Positions 28,751-37,540 are shown, numbered from the stretch's first letter. The stretch is 64,000 nucleotides of DNA from Geobacillus thermodenitrificans subsp. thermodenitrificans DSM 465 (GCF_000496575.1 NZ_AYKT01000001.1:393193-457192), one strand, 5' to 3'. A program made the numbers and translations. Notes: generated by a model from the letters alone, not told the origin.

Positions 28751-28897
28751 CTACATGTCATGGCTTGTGTTATGCTTTTGCCGGGTATGATTGCGGTTTT
28801 TCACTTTTTTCGAGCCGTCAAGCGGCTCCGGCTGCCCGGGATTGTCACCTTTTGGCGCGTTTTTGCGCATGTCTTTGCTGTCGTTTTTATTCGTCAT
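28751..28897 (-). CDS. sspP: Small acid-soluble spore protein P
   Basis: 48 aa, too short for common ORF cut-offs. The product starts [20 protein letters not shown], continues with [16 protein letters not shown] and ends HNTSHDM, nearly identical to B. subtilis SspP (CotL) as I remember it. RBS GGAGGGA is upstream on the minus strand, and a sigma-G-type promoter precedes it. In B. subtilis sspO and sspP also lie beside citB. Made in the forespore. Confidence 0.93.
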   Translation of the reverse strand: MTNKNDSKDMRKNAPKGDNPGQPEPLDGSKKVKNRNHTRQKHNTSHDM

Positions 28898-28921
28898 TGC
28901 CTTGTCCCTCCTTTTGTTGAT

Positions 28922-28952
28922 TATCATGCCGACGATGGTTGCCGCTTATTCG
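28922..28952 (-). promoter_or_regulatory. Sigma-G-type promoter of sspP
   Basis: Minus strand: -35 CGAATA (28947-28952), 18-bp spacer, -10 CATGATA (28922-28928); close to the forespore consensus TGAATA / CATACTA. Confidence 0.55.
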
Positions 28953-29024
28953 GTGTATAATTTGCCGGCCGTTTGAAACGATAAGTAATGAATAATGGGC
29001 ATGATCGCAAAGGAGGAACGAGCC

Positions 29025-29285
29025 ATGGTGTATCATAAAGCGAAGCAAGACGCGTTTCAGGCGGCGCAAAAAGCGACGATGGAGGCTAAAGAATGGCACG
29101 ATCATTTAGTGCGTGACCAGGCGGACTACGGCCACCAGTTAGCCCATTTGCGGCAAGAAGTGAATGAGGCGTTTGCACAAATTGAAAACGCGCTCGAGGT
29201 CGCTTCAGAAAAGCAGCGTGTTCAGCTAGAGAAATTTCGCAACGATTTGCAAGGAATTGTGGCAGAAATCAATCAAGACGAGTAA
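29025..29285 (+). CDS. Small coiled-coil protein of unknown function
   Basis: 86 aa, strongly helical and charged (KQDAFQAAQKATMEAKEW, LAHLRQEVNEAFAQIENALEVA, QRVQLEKFRNDLQGIVAEI), with no cysteine, signal or membrane segment. I do not recognise the family. RBS AAGGAGGA, ATG at 29025, and its own terminator make it a credible gene. It sits between two spore-protein genes on the opposite strand. Confidence 0.8.
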   Translation: MVYHKAKQDAFQAAQKATMEAKEWHDHLVRDQADYGHQLAHLRQEVNEAFAQIENALEVASEKQRVQLEKFRNDLQGIVAEINQDE

Positions 29286-29316
29286 GGGAATGTCGGCGGC
29301 GGACATTCCCTTTTCT
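29286..29316 (+). terminator. Rho-independent terminator after the 86-aa gene
   Basis: GGGAATGTC / GACATTCCC stem followed by TTTTCT; overlaps the end region between this gene and sspO. Confidence 0.85.
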
Positions 29317-29356
29317 GATGGCTATGGCAAGCCGGGATGGCGGAACGGCCGCCACG

Positions 29357-29506
29357 CTATTGGTTCTTTTTTCTTTTTTTGTTGTTTTGACGCTGGGCTT
29401 CTGTCAGCGGTTCATTGGAGAATTCTTCGTTGTATCCGGCGCCCATCCCTTGTGCTTTGGCGGCGTTCATACCGGGGATGACATGATTCGCTTTCCGCTT
29501 CGCCAT
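29357..29506 (-). CDS. sspO: Small acid-soluble spore protein O
   Basis: 49 aa starting [20 protein letters not shown] and ending [16 protein letters not shown], the SspO (CotK) pattern. RBS GGAGGTG is upstream and a sigma-G-type promoter precedes it. The frame is open further 5' but only this part is protein-like. Divergent from aconitase, as in B. subtilis. Confidence 0.94.
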   Translation of the reverse strand: MAKRKANHVIPGMNAAKAQGMGAGYNEEFSNEPLTEAQRQNNKKRKKNQ

Positions 29507-29524
29507 TTGTTTCACCTCCGTTTC

Positions 29525-29554
29525 TAGTTTGTGACGAAACGGGCGCCTTATTCT
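29525..29554 (-). promoter_or_regulatory. Sigma-G-type promoter of sspO
   Basis: Minus strand: -35 AGAATA (29549-29554), 17-bp spacer, -10 CAAACTA (29525-29531), one base away from CATACTA. Confidence 0.6.
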
Positions 29555-29674
29555 TTTTTCGACCGCTGTTAGAAATGAAAATGGCGAAATGATGGAAATC
29601 ATTATTTACAACTTGTCCTGTTATATAATAAGATAAAAGCGTGCCGAACTTTATGGGGATTGGGAGAATTCATG

Positions 29675-29705
29675 CTATTTTTTCGACTTTTGCGCGAAAA
29701 AATAG
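29675..29705. promoter_or_regulatory. Perfect dyad in the citB promoter region
   Basis: CTATTTTTTCG (29675-29685) and CGAAAAAATAG (29695-29705), an exact 11-bp inverted repeat with a 9-base centre, ending 36 bp before the citB start. In B. subtilis CcpC and CodY control citB; which protein would bind this dyad cannot be told from sequence alone. A -10-like TATAGT (29706-29711) follows directly. Confidence 0.6.
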
Positions 29706-29740
29706 TATAGTATTATTGTGAAGTGAAGGGGGTTATACAT

Positions 29741-32461
29741 ATGGCGAAACATGATGTATTTAACGCCCGTTCTTCATTCGAAGTAAACGGTAAAAAGTAC
29801 AACTATTACCGTTTGCAAGCGCTTGAAGAAGCGGGAATCGGTCGGGTAAGCCGCCTGCCGTACTCGATCAAAGTATTGCTTGAATCGGTGCTCCGCCAAG
29901 TTGACGGCCGCGTGATTACGAAAGAACACGTGGAGAACTTGGCGAAATGGGGAACGCCGGAAATGAAAGACATTGACGTGCCGTTTAAACCGTCGCGCGT
30001 CATTTTGCAAGACTTCACCGGCGTGCCGGCCGTCGTCGATTTGGCGTCCATGCGCAAAGCGATGGCGGATTTGGGCGGCGATCCGTACGAAATTAATCCG
30101 GAAATTCCAGTCGATCTCGTCATCGACCACTCGGTGCAAGTTGACCGCTACGGATCGGACGATGCGCTTGAGTACAACATGGACTTGGAATTCCAACGGA
30201 ACGCTGAACGGTACAAGTTTTTGAAATGGGCGCAAAAAGCGTTTGACAACTACCGTGCCGTTCCGCCGGCGACCGGGATTGTCCACCAAGTGAACTTGGA
30301 ATATTTGGCCAGTGTCGTTCATGCGGTCGAAGGAGAAAACGGCGAATACGAAGCGTTCCCGGATACGCTTGTCGGTACGGACTCGCATACGACGATGATC
30401 AACGGCATCGGCGTCCTCGGTTGGGGGGTTGGCGGAATTGAAGCGGAAGCAGGCATGCTCGGCCAACCGTCATACTTCCCGGTTCCAGAAGTGGTCGGAG
30501 TCCGTTTGACGGGCAAGCTGCCGGACGGCTCAACGGCTACTGACTTGGCACTGAAAGTAACGCAAGTGCTGCGGAAAAAAGGCGTTGTCGGCAAATTCGT
30601 CGAATTCTTCGGTCCAGGGGTGGCGACCTTGCCGTTGGCTGACCGGGCGACGATCGCCAATATGGCGCCGGAGTACGGAGCAACGTGCGGTTTCTTCCCG
30701 GTTGACGCCGAAGCGCTCGACTATTTGCGCTTGACCGGCCGTGATGAACATCATATTCAAGTCGTTGAAGCGTACTGCAAAGCAAACGGCTTGTTCTACA
30801 CGCCGGATGCACCGGAACCGACGTTTACGGACGTCGTCGAAATCAACTTGTCGGAAATCGAAACGAACTTGTCCGGCCCGAAACGGCCACAAGATTTAAT
30901 CCCGCTCTCGAAAATGAAACAATCGTTCCGCGAAGCGGTAAAAGCGCCGCAAGGCAACCAAGGCTTCGGTCTGACGGAAGCGGATTTGGAACGGGAAATT
31001 ACGGTGACGTTAAACGGCGAACAAGTGAGCATGAAAACGGGTGCCGTCGTCATCGCAGCGATCACAAGCTGTACGAACACATCGAACCCATACGTGCTTG
31101 TCGCCGCAGGTTTAGTGGCGAAAAAAGCGGTGGAAAAAGGCTTGCAAGTACCGAAGTATGTCAAAACGTCGCTGGCACCGGGATCGAAAGTTGTCACCGG
31201 CTATTTGCGCGATTCGGGCTTGCTCCCGTATCTCCAACAGCTCGGGTTCAACGTTGTCGGTTACGGCTGCACGACATGTATCGGCAACTCCGGCCCGCTT
31301 GCTCCAGAGTTGGAAAAAGCGCTTGCTGAAAGCGATTTGCTTGTGACAAGCGTCCTGTCCGGCAACCGGAACTTTGAAGGCCGCATCCATCCGCTGGTAA
31401 AAGGTAACTATTTGGCGTCGCCGCCGCTTGTCGTCGCTTATGCGCTCGCCGGCACGGTCGACATTGATTTGTTGAACGAACCGATCGGTAAAGACAAAGA
31501 CGGCAACGATGTCTACTTCCGCGACATTTGGCCGTCGATGGAAGAAGTGAAAGAGGTCGTCAAACGGGCGGTCGATCCAGAATTGTTCCGCAAAGAATAT
31601 GAGCGCGTGTTCGACGGCAATCCGCGTTGGAATGCCATCGAAACGACGGACGAGCCGCTTTATCAATGGGATGAACAGTCGACGTACATCCAAAATCCGC
31701 CGTTCTTTGAAGGGTTGTCTCCGGATGTGCGCAAAGTCGAGCCGCTCACTGGCTTGCGCGTCGTTGGCAAGTTCGGCGACTCGGTTACGACTGACCATAT
31801 TTCACCAGCTGGTTCGATCGGCAAAAGCACGCCGGCAGGCCAATATTTAATCTCGAAAGGCGTCGAGCCGAAAGACTTCAACTCGTACGGTTCGCGGCGC
31901 GGTAACCATGAAGTGATGATGCGCGGCACGTTCGCCAACATTCGCATCCGCAACCAAATCGCGCCGGGTACAGAAGGCGGTTATACGACGTACTGGCCGA
32001 CGGGTGAAGTGATGTCGATTTATGATGCGTGCATGAAATATAAACAAGATGGCACCGGACTTGTCGTCGTTGCCGGCAAAGACTACGGTATGGGTAGTTC
32101 GCGTGACTGGGCGGCGAAAGGAACGTTCTTGCTCGGCATCAAGACGGTCATCGCCGAAAGCTTTGAACGCATCCATCGTTCGAACCTCGTCTTGATGGGT
32201 GTCTTGCCGCTTCAATTCAAAGAAGGAGAAAACGCAGAAACGCTCGGTTTAACAGGCAAAGAAGTGTTCGAAGTCCAGATTGATGAGAGCGTCAAACCGC
32301 GCGATCTTGTCAAAGTGACAGCGACGAACCCAGACACGGGCGAGAAAAAAGAGTTTGAAGTCATTGTCCGCTTTGACAGTGAAGTGGAAATCGATTGTTA
32401 TCGCCATGGCGGCATTTTGCAAATGGTATTGCGCGAAAAATTGGCGAAAGTGAAACAATAA
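29741..32461 (+). CDS. citB: Aconitate hydratase
   Basis: 906 aa, AcnA/IRP-type aconitase. Iron-sulfur cluster cysteines are in [11 protein letters not shown] and [14 protein letters not shown]; other active-site stretches are [26 protein letters not shown] and the swivel-domain [16 protein letters not shown]. It interconverts citrate and isocitrate in the TCA cycle, and in Bacillus also binds RNA when iron is low and is needed for sporulation. ATG 29741 follows AAGGGGG; the frame extends six codons further. Confidence 0.97.
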   Translation: MAKHDVFNARSSFEVNGKKYNYYRLQALEEAGIGRVSRLPYSIKVLLESVLRQVDGRVITKEHVENLAKWGTPEMKDIDVPFKPSRVILQDFTGVPAVVDLASMRKAMADLGGDPYEINPEIPVDLVIDHSVQVDRYGSDDALEYNMDLEFQRNAERYKFLKWAQKAFDNYRAVPPATGIVHQVNLEYLASVVHAVEGENGEYEAFPDTLVGTDSHTTMINGIGVLGWGVGGIEAEAGMLGQPSYFPVPEVVGVRLTGKLPDGSTATDLALKVTQVLRKKGVVGKFVEFFGPGVATLPLADRATIANMAPEYGATCGFFPVDAEALDYLRLTGRDEHHIQVVEAYCKANGLFYTPDAPEPTFTDVVEINLSEIETNLSGPKRPQDLIPLSKMKQSFREAVKAPQGNQGFGLTEADLEREITVTLNGEQVSMKTGAVVIAAITSCTNTSNPYVLVAAGLVAKKAVEKGLQVPKYVKTSLAPGSKVVTGYLRDSGLLPYLQQLGFNVVGYGCTTCIGNSGPLAPELEKALAESDLLVTSVLSGNRNFEGRIHPLVKGNYLASPPLVVAYALAGTVDIDLLNEPIGKDKDGNDVYFRDIWPSMEEVKEVVKRAVDPELFRKEYERVFDGNPRWNAIETTDEPLYQWDEQSTYIQNPPFFEGLSPDVRKVEPLTGLRVVGKFGDSVTTDHISPAGSIGKSTPAGQYLISKGVEPKDFNSYGSRRGNHEVMMRGTFANIRIRNQIAPGTEGGYTTYWPTGEVMSIYDACMKYKQDGTGLVVVAGKDYGMGSSRDWAAKGTFLLGIKTVIAESFERIHRSNLVLMGVLPLQFKEGENAETLGLTGKEVFEVQIDESVKPRDLVKVTATNPDTGEKKEFEVIVRFDSEVEIDCYRHGGILQMVLREKLAKVKQ

Positions 32462-32465
32462 TAGC

Positions 32466-32504
32466 AAAAAGCAGGCTTCCGCACCGGGAAGCCTGCTTTA
32501 TTTT
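32466..32504. terminator. Bidirectional terminator between citB and sspL
   Basis: GCAGGCTTCC / GGAAGCCTGC stem with an A tract on the left and T tract on the right; overlaps the sspL stop codon. Confidence 0.88.
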
Positions 32505-32635
32505 GTATTGAGCTTTTTCGCAGCATTTTCGAGCTTGCTTTTCGGGTCAGGGGTAAGCGTCCCGTCTTGGCCAAAGCCTTGCGGATTGACGCCCGGCGCC
32601 TTCGTGCCGCGGTTTTTGCCGCCGTTTTTCGCCAT
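32498..32635 (-). CDS. sspL: Small acid-soluble spore protein L-like
   Basis: 45 aa: basic, glycine-rich N terminus (MAKNGGKNRGTKAPG), then NPQGFGQDGTLTPDPKSKLE and a C-terminal AKKLNTK. The pattern PQG...DPK.ELE..AKK.NTK is that of SspL. RBS GGAGGTG lies before the ATG and a perfect sigma-G -10 upstream supports forespore expression. The exact SASP subfamily is from memory. Confidence 0.78.
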   Translation of the reverse strand: MAKNGGKNRGTKAPGVNPQGFGQDGTLTPDPKSKLENAAKKLNTK

Positions 32636-32655
32636 CGTTTTCACCTCCACTCGGA

Positions 32656-32662
32656 TAGTATG
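32656..32662 (-). promoter_or_regulatory. Sigma-G -10 element of sspL
   Basis: Minus strand CATACTA, a perfect match to the forespore -10, 21 bp before the sspL start codon. The -35 is weak. Confidence 0.55.
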
Positions 32663-32716
32663 GCCGCTTCGGGTGAAAATATAAGCAAAGCGCGGTCGGC
32701 AAAGGAGGGAAGAACG

Positions 32717-33193
32717 ATGAACAAAGGGTTAAAAACGGCGCTCGCGACGATCGCGCTGGCGCAGTTTTTAAAAATTCCGATTAAGCAGCTGGAGACAGGC
32801 CGATGGGACTGGCGGCTCTTTTTTGAAACGGGCGGAATGCCAAGCTCCCACTCGGCAGGTGTTTCTGCTTTAGCGACATTTATCGCCCTTGAGCGAGGCG
32901 TGCGCACGATCGATTTTGCCTTGGCTGCGTTATTTGGATTGATCGTTATGTATGATGCACAAGGGGTGCGGCGCCAAGCGGGGGAACTCGCCCTGCGCCT
33001 CAACGAACTGGCCGAGGAAGTAAAAAAGCTGGAAGACGATCCGAAACAAGACGTATACAAAAAACGACAGCAACAGCTCCGCGCCCGTCTTGGCCATCAG
33101 CCGATCGAAGTTGTTGGTGGAGCGTTCCTCGGGATCATGACTGGTGCTGTTTCGCATTGGCTGTGTCGCCGCAGACGAAGGGGTAGGGAGTGA
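32717..33193 (+). CDS. Divergent PAP2 family protein (YuiD-like)
   Basis: 158 aa. Family signature FETGGMPSSHSAGVSALAT with the SxHS phosphatase-like motif, AALFGLIVMYDAQGVRRQAG, and the C-terminal GHQPIEVVGGAFLGI. Three hydrophobic segments, with a charged helical insert (residues about 95-130). Function unknown. The start at 32717 follows AAAGGAGGG; the longer frame would overlap sspL and is rejected. Confidence 0.9.
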   Translation: MNKGLKTALATIALAQFLKIPIKQLETGRWDWRLFFETGGMPSSHSAGVSALATFIALERGVRTIDFALAALFGLIVMYDAQGVRRQAGELALRLNELAEEVKKLEDDPKQDVYKKRQQQLRARLGHQPIEVVGGAFLGIMTGAVSHWLCRRRRRGRE

Positions 33194-33250
33194 AGCGAAT
33201 GGAGCGCTTGCTTCAGAGGATCATGACAGCGAAACGCCCAACGTGACGAA

Positions 33251-33285
33251 AAAAGCTGTCCCACTGTTCACGCAGGACAGCTTTT
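33251..33285. terminator. Bidirectional terminator
   Basis: AAAAGCTGTCC / GGACAGCTTTT between the convergent PAP2-like and EamA genes. Confidence 0.85.
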
Positions 33286-33289
33286 GCTG

Positions 33290-34216
33290 CTACGAGGAGA
33301 TATTCCGCTTTTCCCGCCACCGTTTCCCCCATGAGCGCGCACTTGGAAGTTCGGGGAGGATCATGCCGGCCAAAATTGCGATGCCGCCGAGCCAAGCAGA
33401 TGGCGACAGCCGTTCGCCAGCCCAAAGATAGGCGGTCAAAGCAGCAAATACCGGCTCCATAGCGAAAATGAGTGCTACACGAGTTGGCGTCGTATATTTT
33501 TGCACCCCTGTTTGGATTAAAAAAGCGGCTGTCGTCGCCAGTAGCGAAGTGATCGTGAGCGCTCCCCACACTTCCGGACGGCGGAGCACCGTCGTATCCC
33601 ACATGTTCGTTGCCTCTTCAAGACAAAAGGCGAAGATGAAGCAAAGGATGGCGACGGTAAAAATTTGCACCATCGTTAACAGCAATGTTGAATAACGCGA
33701 CGAATATTGACCCGTCACGATAATGTGCATGGCAAAGGAAATGGCGCAAAAAAAGACGAATACGTCACCGCGGTTGAATGACAACTCGGCTCCGCCTGTC
33801 AGCCAATATAAACCGAAGGCGGCAAGCACCGCTCCGATGGCCGCATTCGTGGTCGGGTTTTGCTTTAAAATCAAAAACGAAAACAGCGGCACGAGAACAA
33901 CGCTCAGCCCGGTAATAAAGCCCGCTTTCGATGAAGTTGTATACAAAAGCCCGACCGTTTGAAGCGCATAGCCGCCAAACAACCATAGCCCCATCCAAGC
34001 ACCTGCACCGATGACCCGCCACGATAACTGCCTGAGCAGCGGGCGGGAAACGATGGCGATCCATGCGAAAAGGAACAAGCCAGCAAAACTGAAGCGGATG
34101 GCGTTAAACGACAGCGGTTCTAAAAAGGAAATGGCATTTTGGACGACGACGAACGTCGCCCCCCAGACGAACGCGACTGCCAGCAAACTAAGATCAGCGA
34201 CGATTTGCTGCTTCAA
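33290..34216 (-). CDS. EamA/DMT-family transporter
   Basis: 308 aa with ten hydrophobic segments in two EamA repeats; VAFVWGATFVVVQNAI at the N terminus and IFAMEPVFAALTAYLWAGERLS in the second repeat are typical. A second, unlinked member of the same superfamily as the gene at 2.96 kb. Cargo unknown. Transcribed divergently from the RNase H-like gene, with AAGGGGGAAT as RBS. Confidence 0.9.
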   Translation of the reverse strand: MKQQIVADLSLLAVAFVWGATFVVVQNAISFLEPLSFNAIRFSFAGLFLFAWIAIVSRPLLRQLSWRVIGAGAWMGLWLFGGYALQTVGLLYTTSSKAGFITGLSVVLVPLFSFLILKQNPTTNAAIGAVLAAFGLYWLTGGAELSFNRGDVFVFFCAISFAMHIIVTGQYSSRYSTLLLTMVQIFTVAILCFIFAFCLEEATNMWDTTVLRRPEVWGALTITSLLATTAAFLIQTGVQKYTTPTRVALIFAMEPVFAALTAYLWAGERLSPSAWLGGIAILAGMILPELPSARSWGKRWREKRNISS

Positions 34217-34448
34217 TTCAATTCCCCCTTGTTTGTCTGTTCACATCTAGTCATTTGATACGCTGCTAGCCGCTAGTGTATCATAAATCAACCGAAAAAA
34301 GACATATTTTTTTGAAAAAAAGTGGGGGATGTAAGAAAACGGTTGATACAACCGTTCGTCGTGCATAAAAATAAGTAATGAACAAGGGGGAAAGTGTGGT
34401 AAAATAAAAACCAGCTCTGATCATTGCGACACGGAAGGGTGACAACAG

Positions 34449-35114
34449 TTGGATGTGCAAATCCAATGGACATATATCACACCGAAAAAACAAGAAGCCG
34501 TTCTCGTGTCAGATTGGACCGATGCCAACGAGGCGCTGGTGTTGGCCGACGATTTTGAAAAAACCGGGCGCACGAAGGCGCTTGAGTTCATCGACCGAAA
34601 CGGAATCTCGTGGTCAAAAAAAGAACTTCAGAAGCTATTGAAAGAAATCGAAAGCGAGCCGCATGACGTCGTTGCGTATTTTGATGGCGGCTTTGACCAT
34701 GAGACGACCCAAGGCGGCGTCGGTGCGGTCATATATTATAAGCAAAACGACCATCGCTATCGGCTGCGTGCTAACCGCCAGCTTGGCGAAATCAGATCGA
34801 ACAACGAAGCGGAGTATGCGGCGTTTTGGTTTGTGATGCAGATGCTTGAGGAGCTTGGCGTCCGCCATTTGCCAGTGACGTTTCGCGGCGACTCCCATGT
34901 TGTGTTAAAGCAGCTGTCGGGCGACTGGCCGTGTTTTGAAGAAGATCATAACGCCTGGCTTGACCGCATTGAGGCTAAAATGCGCGATCTCGACATTCAG
35001 CCGACGTATGAGCCGATTTCACGAAAGCAAAATAAAGAGGCTGATTCCCTTGCGCGCCAAGCGCTCGACGGGCAACTAATCACAAGCCAAATGGAATTGA
35101 CGGAGAAAGGGTAA
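34449..35114 (+). CDS. RNase H-like protein (YpeP-type reverse transcriptase-like domain)
   Basis: 221 aa. The first about 70 residues are a viroplasmin-like or uncharacterised domain; residues about 75-210 form an RNase H fold with acidic residues in AYFDGGFDHETTQGG, SNNEAEYAAF, FRGDSHVVLKQ and NKEADSLARQ, so the catalytic DEDD set appears complete. Related to B. subtilis YpeP and YpdQ. TTG start at 34449 after GGAAGGGTGA. It lies 6 bp before the zinc-finger gene, so they are one operon. Confidence 0.85.
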   Translation: MDVQIQWTYITPKKQEAVLVSDWTDANEALVLADDFEKTGRTKALEFIDRNGISWSKKELQKLLKEIESEPHDVVAYFDGGFDHETTQGGVGAVIYYKQNDHRYRLRANRQLGEIRSNNEAEYAAFWFVMQMLEELGVRHLPVTFRGDSHVVLKQLSGDWPCFEEDHNAWLDRIEAKMRDLDIQPTYEPISRKQNKEADSLARQALDGQLITSQMELTEKG

Positions 35115-35120
35115 GGTTGT

Positions 35121-35336
35121 ATGGGAAAAAAGCGAAACCGACGCAAAGAAATATTGGAACAAATCGCCTGGCTTGAAGAAACGTACTGTGACGGCTGTTT
35201 TTTAAAAAGCACATTCCGGAAAGAGTACGGCAAGACGTACGCCCAGTCGTTTTGCATCCAGCAATGCACGGTTGGGGAACAAATGCGGCAGTACGGGGAG
35301 ATGCTGCTTTCCGCATCGCCGCGCCCGCGCCAGTGA
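35121..35336 (+). CDS. Small zinc-finger protein (YpeQ-like)
   Basis: 71 aa. Four cysteines in two pairs, YCDGCF and FCIQQC, with basic residues at the N terminus (MGKKRNRRK), as in the small zinc-finger family of B. subtilis YpeQ. Likely a nucleic-acid or protein-interaction module; function unknown. Overlapping operon arrangement with the RNase H-like gene is conserved in Bacillus. Confidence 0.82.
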   Translation: MGKKRNRRKEILEQIAWLEETYCDGCFLKSTFRKEYGKTYAQSFCIQQCTVGEQMRQYGEMLLSASPRPRQ

Positions 35337-35563
35337 CAGGCGGCAAAGGGCGACAGCGTTTTTCTCAGGGGCGGTTTGTGCGGGTGATAAGGCGCCAAAC
35401 GGCGTTTCACGCGCTTAGAGACAACAAGGCTGCAGCGCGTATCACACGGTGAGCAACGATAACGAAAAGCGCTTCGTCCGGCGTGTAAAGCGGGGGAACG
35501 GGTACGTCCGAAGATGCGGACAGCAAAAAGAGCTTCGCGTGGCGAAGCTCCGTCTGATTCGGA

Positions 35564-35833
35564 TTATTGTTGCGCCTCGCGAAGCTGGTGCTCAGCGCGG
35601 GTCAATTTTTGTTCGCACCGGGCAAGAAAGTCACCGTCTACGCCAGTCGCTTCCTGCCGGGCACGGGCGAGTTGGCGGCGGGCATTTTCGACCGCTTGTT
35701 CTGCATGGTTAAGCATCTCCGGATCAAGTTGCATTGTCGCTTGACCGACCATTTTTTCCGCCGTCTCGACGAACATTTCGACTTGCTTCAAGTCATTGTA
35801 TCCTGTATGTACGTCGGCATCGCGTTTTGCCAT
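35564..35833 (-). CDS. DUF2564 family protein
   Basis: 89 aa, all-helical: GYNDLKQVEMFVETAEKMVG, ATMQLDPEMLNHAEQAVENARRQL, GVDGDFLARCEQKLTRAEHQL. I associate this pattern with DUF2564, function unknown. RBS GGGAGGTG before the ATG. Separated from the upstream cspD by a terminator, so it has its own promoter. Confidence 0.8.
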   Translation of the reverse strand: MAKRDADVHTGYNDLKQVEMFVETAEKMVGQATMQLDPEMLNHAEQAVENARRQLARARQEATGVDGDFLARCEQKLTRAEHQLREAQQ

Positions 35834-35894
35834 ATGAACACCTCCCTTTTGTTATTGTTTGCCGCCTTGTCGGAACTATGCAAAAGGAAAACGA

Positions 35895-35927
35895 AAAAGG
35901 CATCCTTGCTTATGCAGGATGCCTTTT
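35895..35927 (-). terminator. Rho-independent terminator of cspD
   Basis: AAAAGGCATCCT / AGGATGCCTTTT; on the minus strand followed by a T tract, 37 bp after the cspD stop. Confidence 0.88.
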
Positions 35928-35964
35928 GTTCCGCTGCCGTTCTTTCGTCTATGTCAACGAAGCA

Positions 35965-36165
35965 TTATAATTTGACAACGTTCGCTGCTTGCGGTCCGCG
36001 GTTTCCTTGTACGATTTCAAACGAAACTTCTTGGCCTTCTTCTAACGTTTTGAACCCTTCACCTTGGATTGCCGTGAAGTGAACGAATACGTCCGAACCG
36101 CCTTCCACTTCGATAAAACCGTAGCCTTTTTCGTTGTTAAACCATTTTACTTTACCACGTTGCAT
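35965..36165 (-). CDS. cspD: Cold-shock protein CspD
   Basis: 66 aa, single OB-fold domain with both RNA-binding motifs: KGYGFIEV (RNP1) and VFVHF (RNP2). Very similar to B. subtilis CspD, including the ending [12 protein letters not shown]. It binds single-stranded RNA/DNA. A perfect RBS (AGGAGG) and a long untranslated leader upstream are typical of csp mRNAs. Confidence 0.94.
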   Translation of the reverse strand: MQRGKVKWFNNEKGYGFIEVEGGSDVFVHFTAIQGEGFKTLEEGQEVSFEIVQGNRGPQAANVVKL

Positions 36166-36300
36166 AATACTGAATTCCTCCTAATACCTTTAGCCAGCCT
36201 GGCTAACCTCAAGATTTTTATCAAATAACAAAATATACTCCACAGCAACCCAAGATGAGTATTCGTGTTGAATGCCTGAAATATATTCTGTTATGTGATG
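36166..36300 (-). promoter_or_regulatory. Probable long 5' leader of cspD
   Basis: About 130 bp of AT-rich non-coding sequence upstream of cspD with a palindromic AGCCAGGCTGGCT (36192-36204). Long structured leaders are the rule in cold-shock genes; the exact start site is not visible. Confidence 0.45.
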
Positions 36301-36486
36301 ACTTTACTATACACTACCAAAGGTCGCTGCGTCAAGCAAAAGAAAGGAAATTTCCGAAAAAGAGGCTTGCTCTTCGAAAAAGCGCCACAAAGAAAAGGAA
36401 AACGGGCCACCGAAGGAGAAAAAAGTCATGAACGACTGAAAAAAACCATACATTGGAATAGGAACGACGAAAAGGGGGAGAAGCGG

Positions 36487-36738
36487 ATGTACCGCGGAAA
36501 AATCGCGGGTCAAGAAGTGATTGTCCGGCTGGGCAACCGAGTCAGCCGCCGCTATTTCAGCAACAATAAAATTTACCACATGGTTCTTTCGTATGGCGAA
36601 TCGGCGTTTCGTAAAGGACAGGACACGTTTTGCATCTATAATGATCGCGTCGGTCTGATCGTCGCGGAAGTCGAGCAGCAGGATGTCCCGGTCATCCGGA
36701 TCGACTACATTATTGAAAATGAAAATGTATACGAATAA
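36487..36738 (+). CDS. Hypothetical protein, 83 aa
   Basis: MYRGKIAGQEVIVRLGNRVS at the N terminus, then alternating beta-like stretches (YHMVLSYGESAF, DRVGLIVAEVEQQDVPVIRIDYI). No membrane segment or known motif; I do not recognise it. RBS AAAGGGGGAG ends 4 bases before ATG 36487. The longer frame upstream is lysine/arginine-rich and unlikely to be translated. Confidence 0.75.
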   Translation: MYRGKIAGQEVIVRLGNRVSRRYFSNNKIYHMVLSYGESAFRKGQDTFCIYNDRVGLIVAEVEQQDVPVIRIDYIIENENVYE

Positions 36739-36742
36739 CTGA

Positions 36743-36771
36743 TTGACAAGAGAAGGCGAATGCGGTAATCT
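36743..36771 (+). promoter_or_regulatory. Strong sigma-A-like promoter
   Basis: TTGACA (36743-36748), 17-bp spacer, TAATCT (36766-36771), starting 5 bp after the preceding stop codon. It reads towards the Spo0M-like gene 165 bp downstream. Confidence 0.6.
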
Positions 36772-36802
36772 CTGGTGTAAGCGGTAACAAAAAATGCATT
36801 CG

Positions 36803-36835
36803 TCTGTTTCATCCCGAGACAGACTTTTGCCGTGC
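36803..36835 (+). terminator. Hairpin in the leader (attenuator or sRNA end)
   Basis: GTCTGT...ACAGAC stem followed by TTTT, about 30-50 bases after the expected start of transcription from the 36743 promoter. It could end a very short RNA or attenuate the downstream gene. Confidence 0.45.
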
Positions 36836-36936
36836 AGGCAATCGTCTGTTTATTTTTTGGCTTTGGTTGAAACGGGCGGCGGCTGTTTTTCGTATATTGG
36901 AATGACAAGAGTGACAGACTAAAGAGGTGACAATTA

Positions 36937-37338
36937 GTGTTGCTGCGTAAAATGATGTCAAAGGTCGGGGTCGGGTCGGCGCGTGTCGACTTGATTTTAA
37001 ATAAATCGTTATGGCGACAGGGTGAAACGATTCAAGGGGTCGTTCATATTTATGGCGGAACGGTCGAGCAGACGATCGAGCGGCTCGATGTTGAGCTTGT
37101 ACAAAAAACGATTGAAAACGGCAAGGAGCGCGATGCGGTCGTAGCTGTCATCCCGGCGGCTGGAGCGTTTGCGATCAAGCCGGGGGAGAAAAAGGAAATC
37201 CCGTTTGCTTACACGATCCCAGAGACGTTGCCGATGTCGCGTCCAGGCCGATCATACCGGTTCATCACCCGCCTCGATATCGAGGATGCGGTCGATACGC
37301 TCGACTTCGACTACGTGCAAATTTTACCGAAAAAATAG
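36937..37338 (+). CDS. Spo0M-like (arrestin-fold) protein, short form
   Basis: 133 aa. LLRKMMSKVGVGSARVDLIL, then GETIQGVVHIYGGTVEQTIERLDVELV and PGRSYRFITRLDIEDAVDTLDFDYVQILP match the N-terminal half of Spo0M, a sporulation-control protein with an arrestin-like beta fold. Known Spo0M proteins are about twice as long, so this is a short paralogue or a truncated form; the reading frame ends cleanly. GTG start at 36937 after GAGGTGA. Confidence 0.82.
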   Translation: MLLRKMMSKVGVGSARVDLILNKSLWRQGETIQGVVHIYGGTVEQTIERLDVELVQKTIENGKERDAVVAVIPAAGAFAIKPGEKKEIPFAYTIPETLPMSRPGRSYRFITRLDIEDAVDTLDFDYVQILPKK

Positions 37339-37339
37339 G

Positions 37340-37369
37340 TTGACAACGCTTACAAACTTGCGCTATCCT
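37340..37369 (+). promoter_or_regulatory. glpF promoter overlapped by a cre-like site
   Basis: -35 TTGACA (37340-37345) and -10 TATCCT (37364-37369, spacer 18). TTGACAACGCTTACA (37340-37354) fits cre with one mismatch and covers the -35, as at B. subtilis glpFK. Confidence 0.65.
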
Positions 37370-37404
37370 AAAGACAAGTTAATCATTTTGTGGCGGAGAA
37401 ACGG

Positions 37405-37458
37405 AGACCCACACATGTTTCCTTTGAATAGGGGAAGTGTGTGGGTCTTTGTTTTTTT
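37405..37458 (+). terminator. Leader terminator of glpFK (GlpP antitermination)
   Basis: AGACCCACAC / GTGTGGGTCT stem followed by a T-rich run, 40 bp after the promoter and 80 bp before glpF. In Bacillus, GlpP with glycerol-3-phosphate prevents termination at such a leader. Confidence 0.8.
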
Positions 37459-37540
37459 GCCCAACGTGCAACCTTCCGGAAGGAGCACTGAAGCAGGAAA
37501 TGGCAGAGGAAATCACGAATGAAAAGGGGGAAGAGACCAA

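Noticed and set aside
28633..28976. Three overlapping plus-strand frames over sspP
   Set aside because: They are antisense shadows of sspP and its promoter; the minus-strand 48-aa product is the clear gene.
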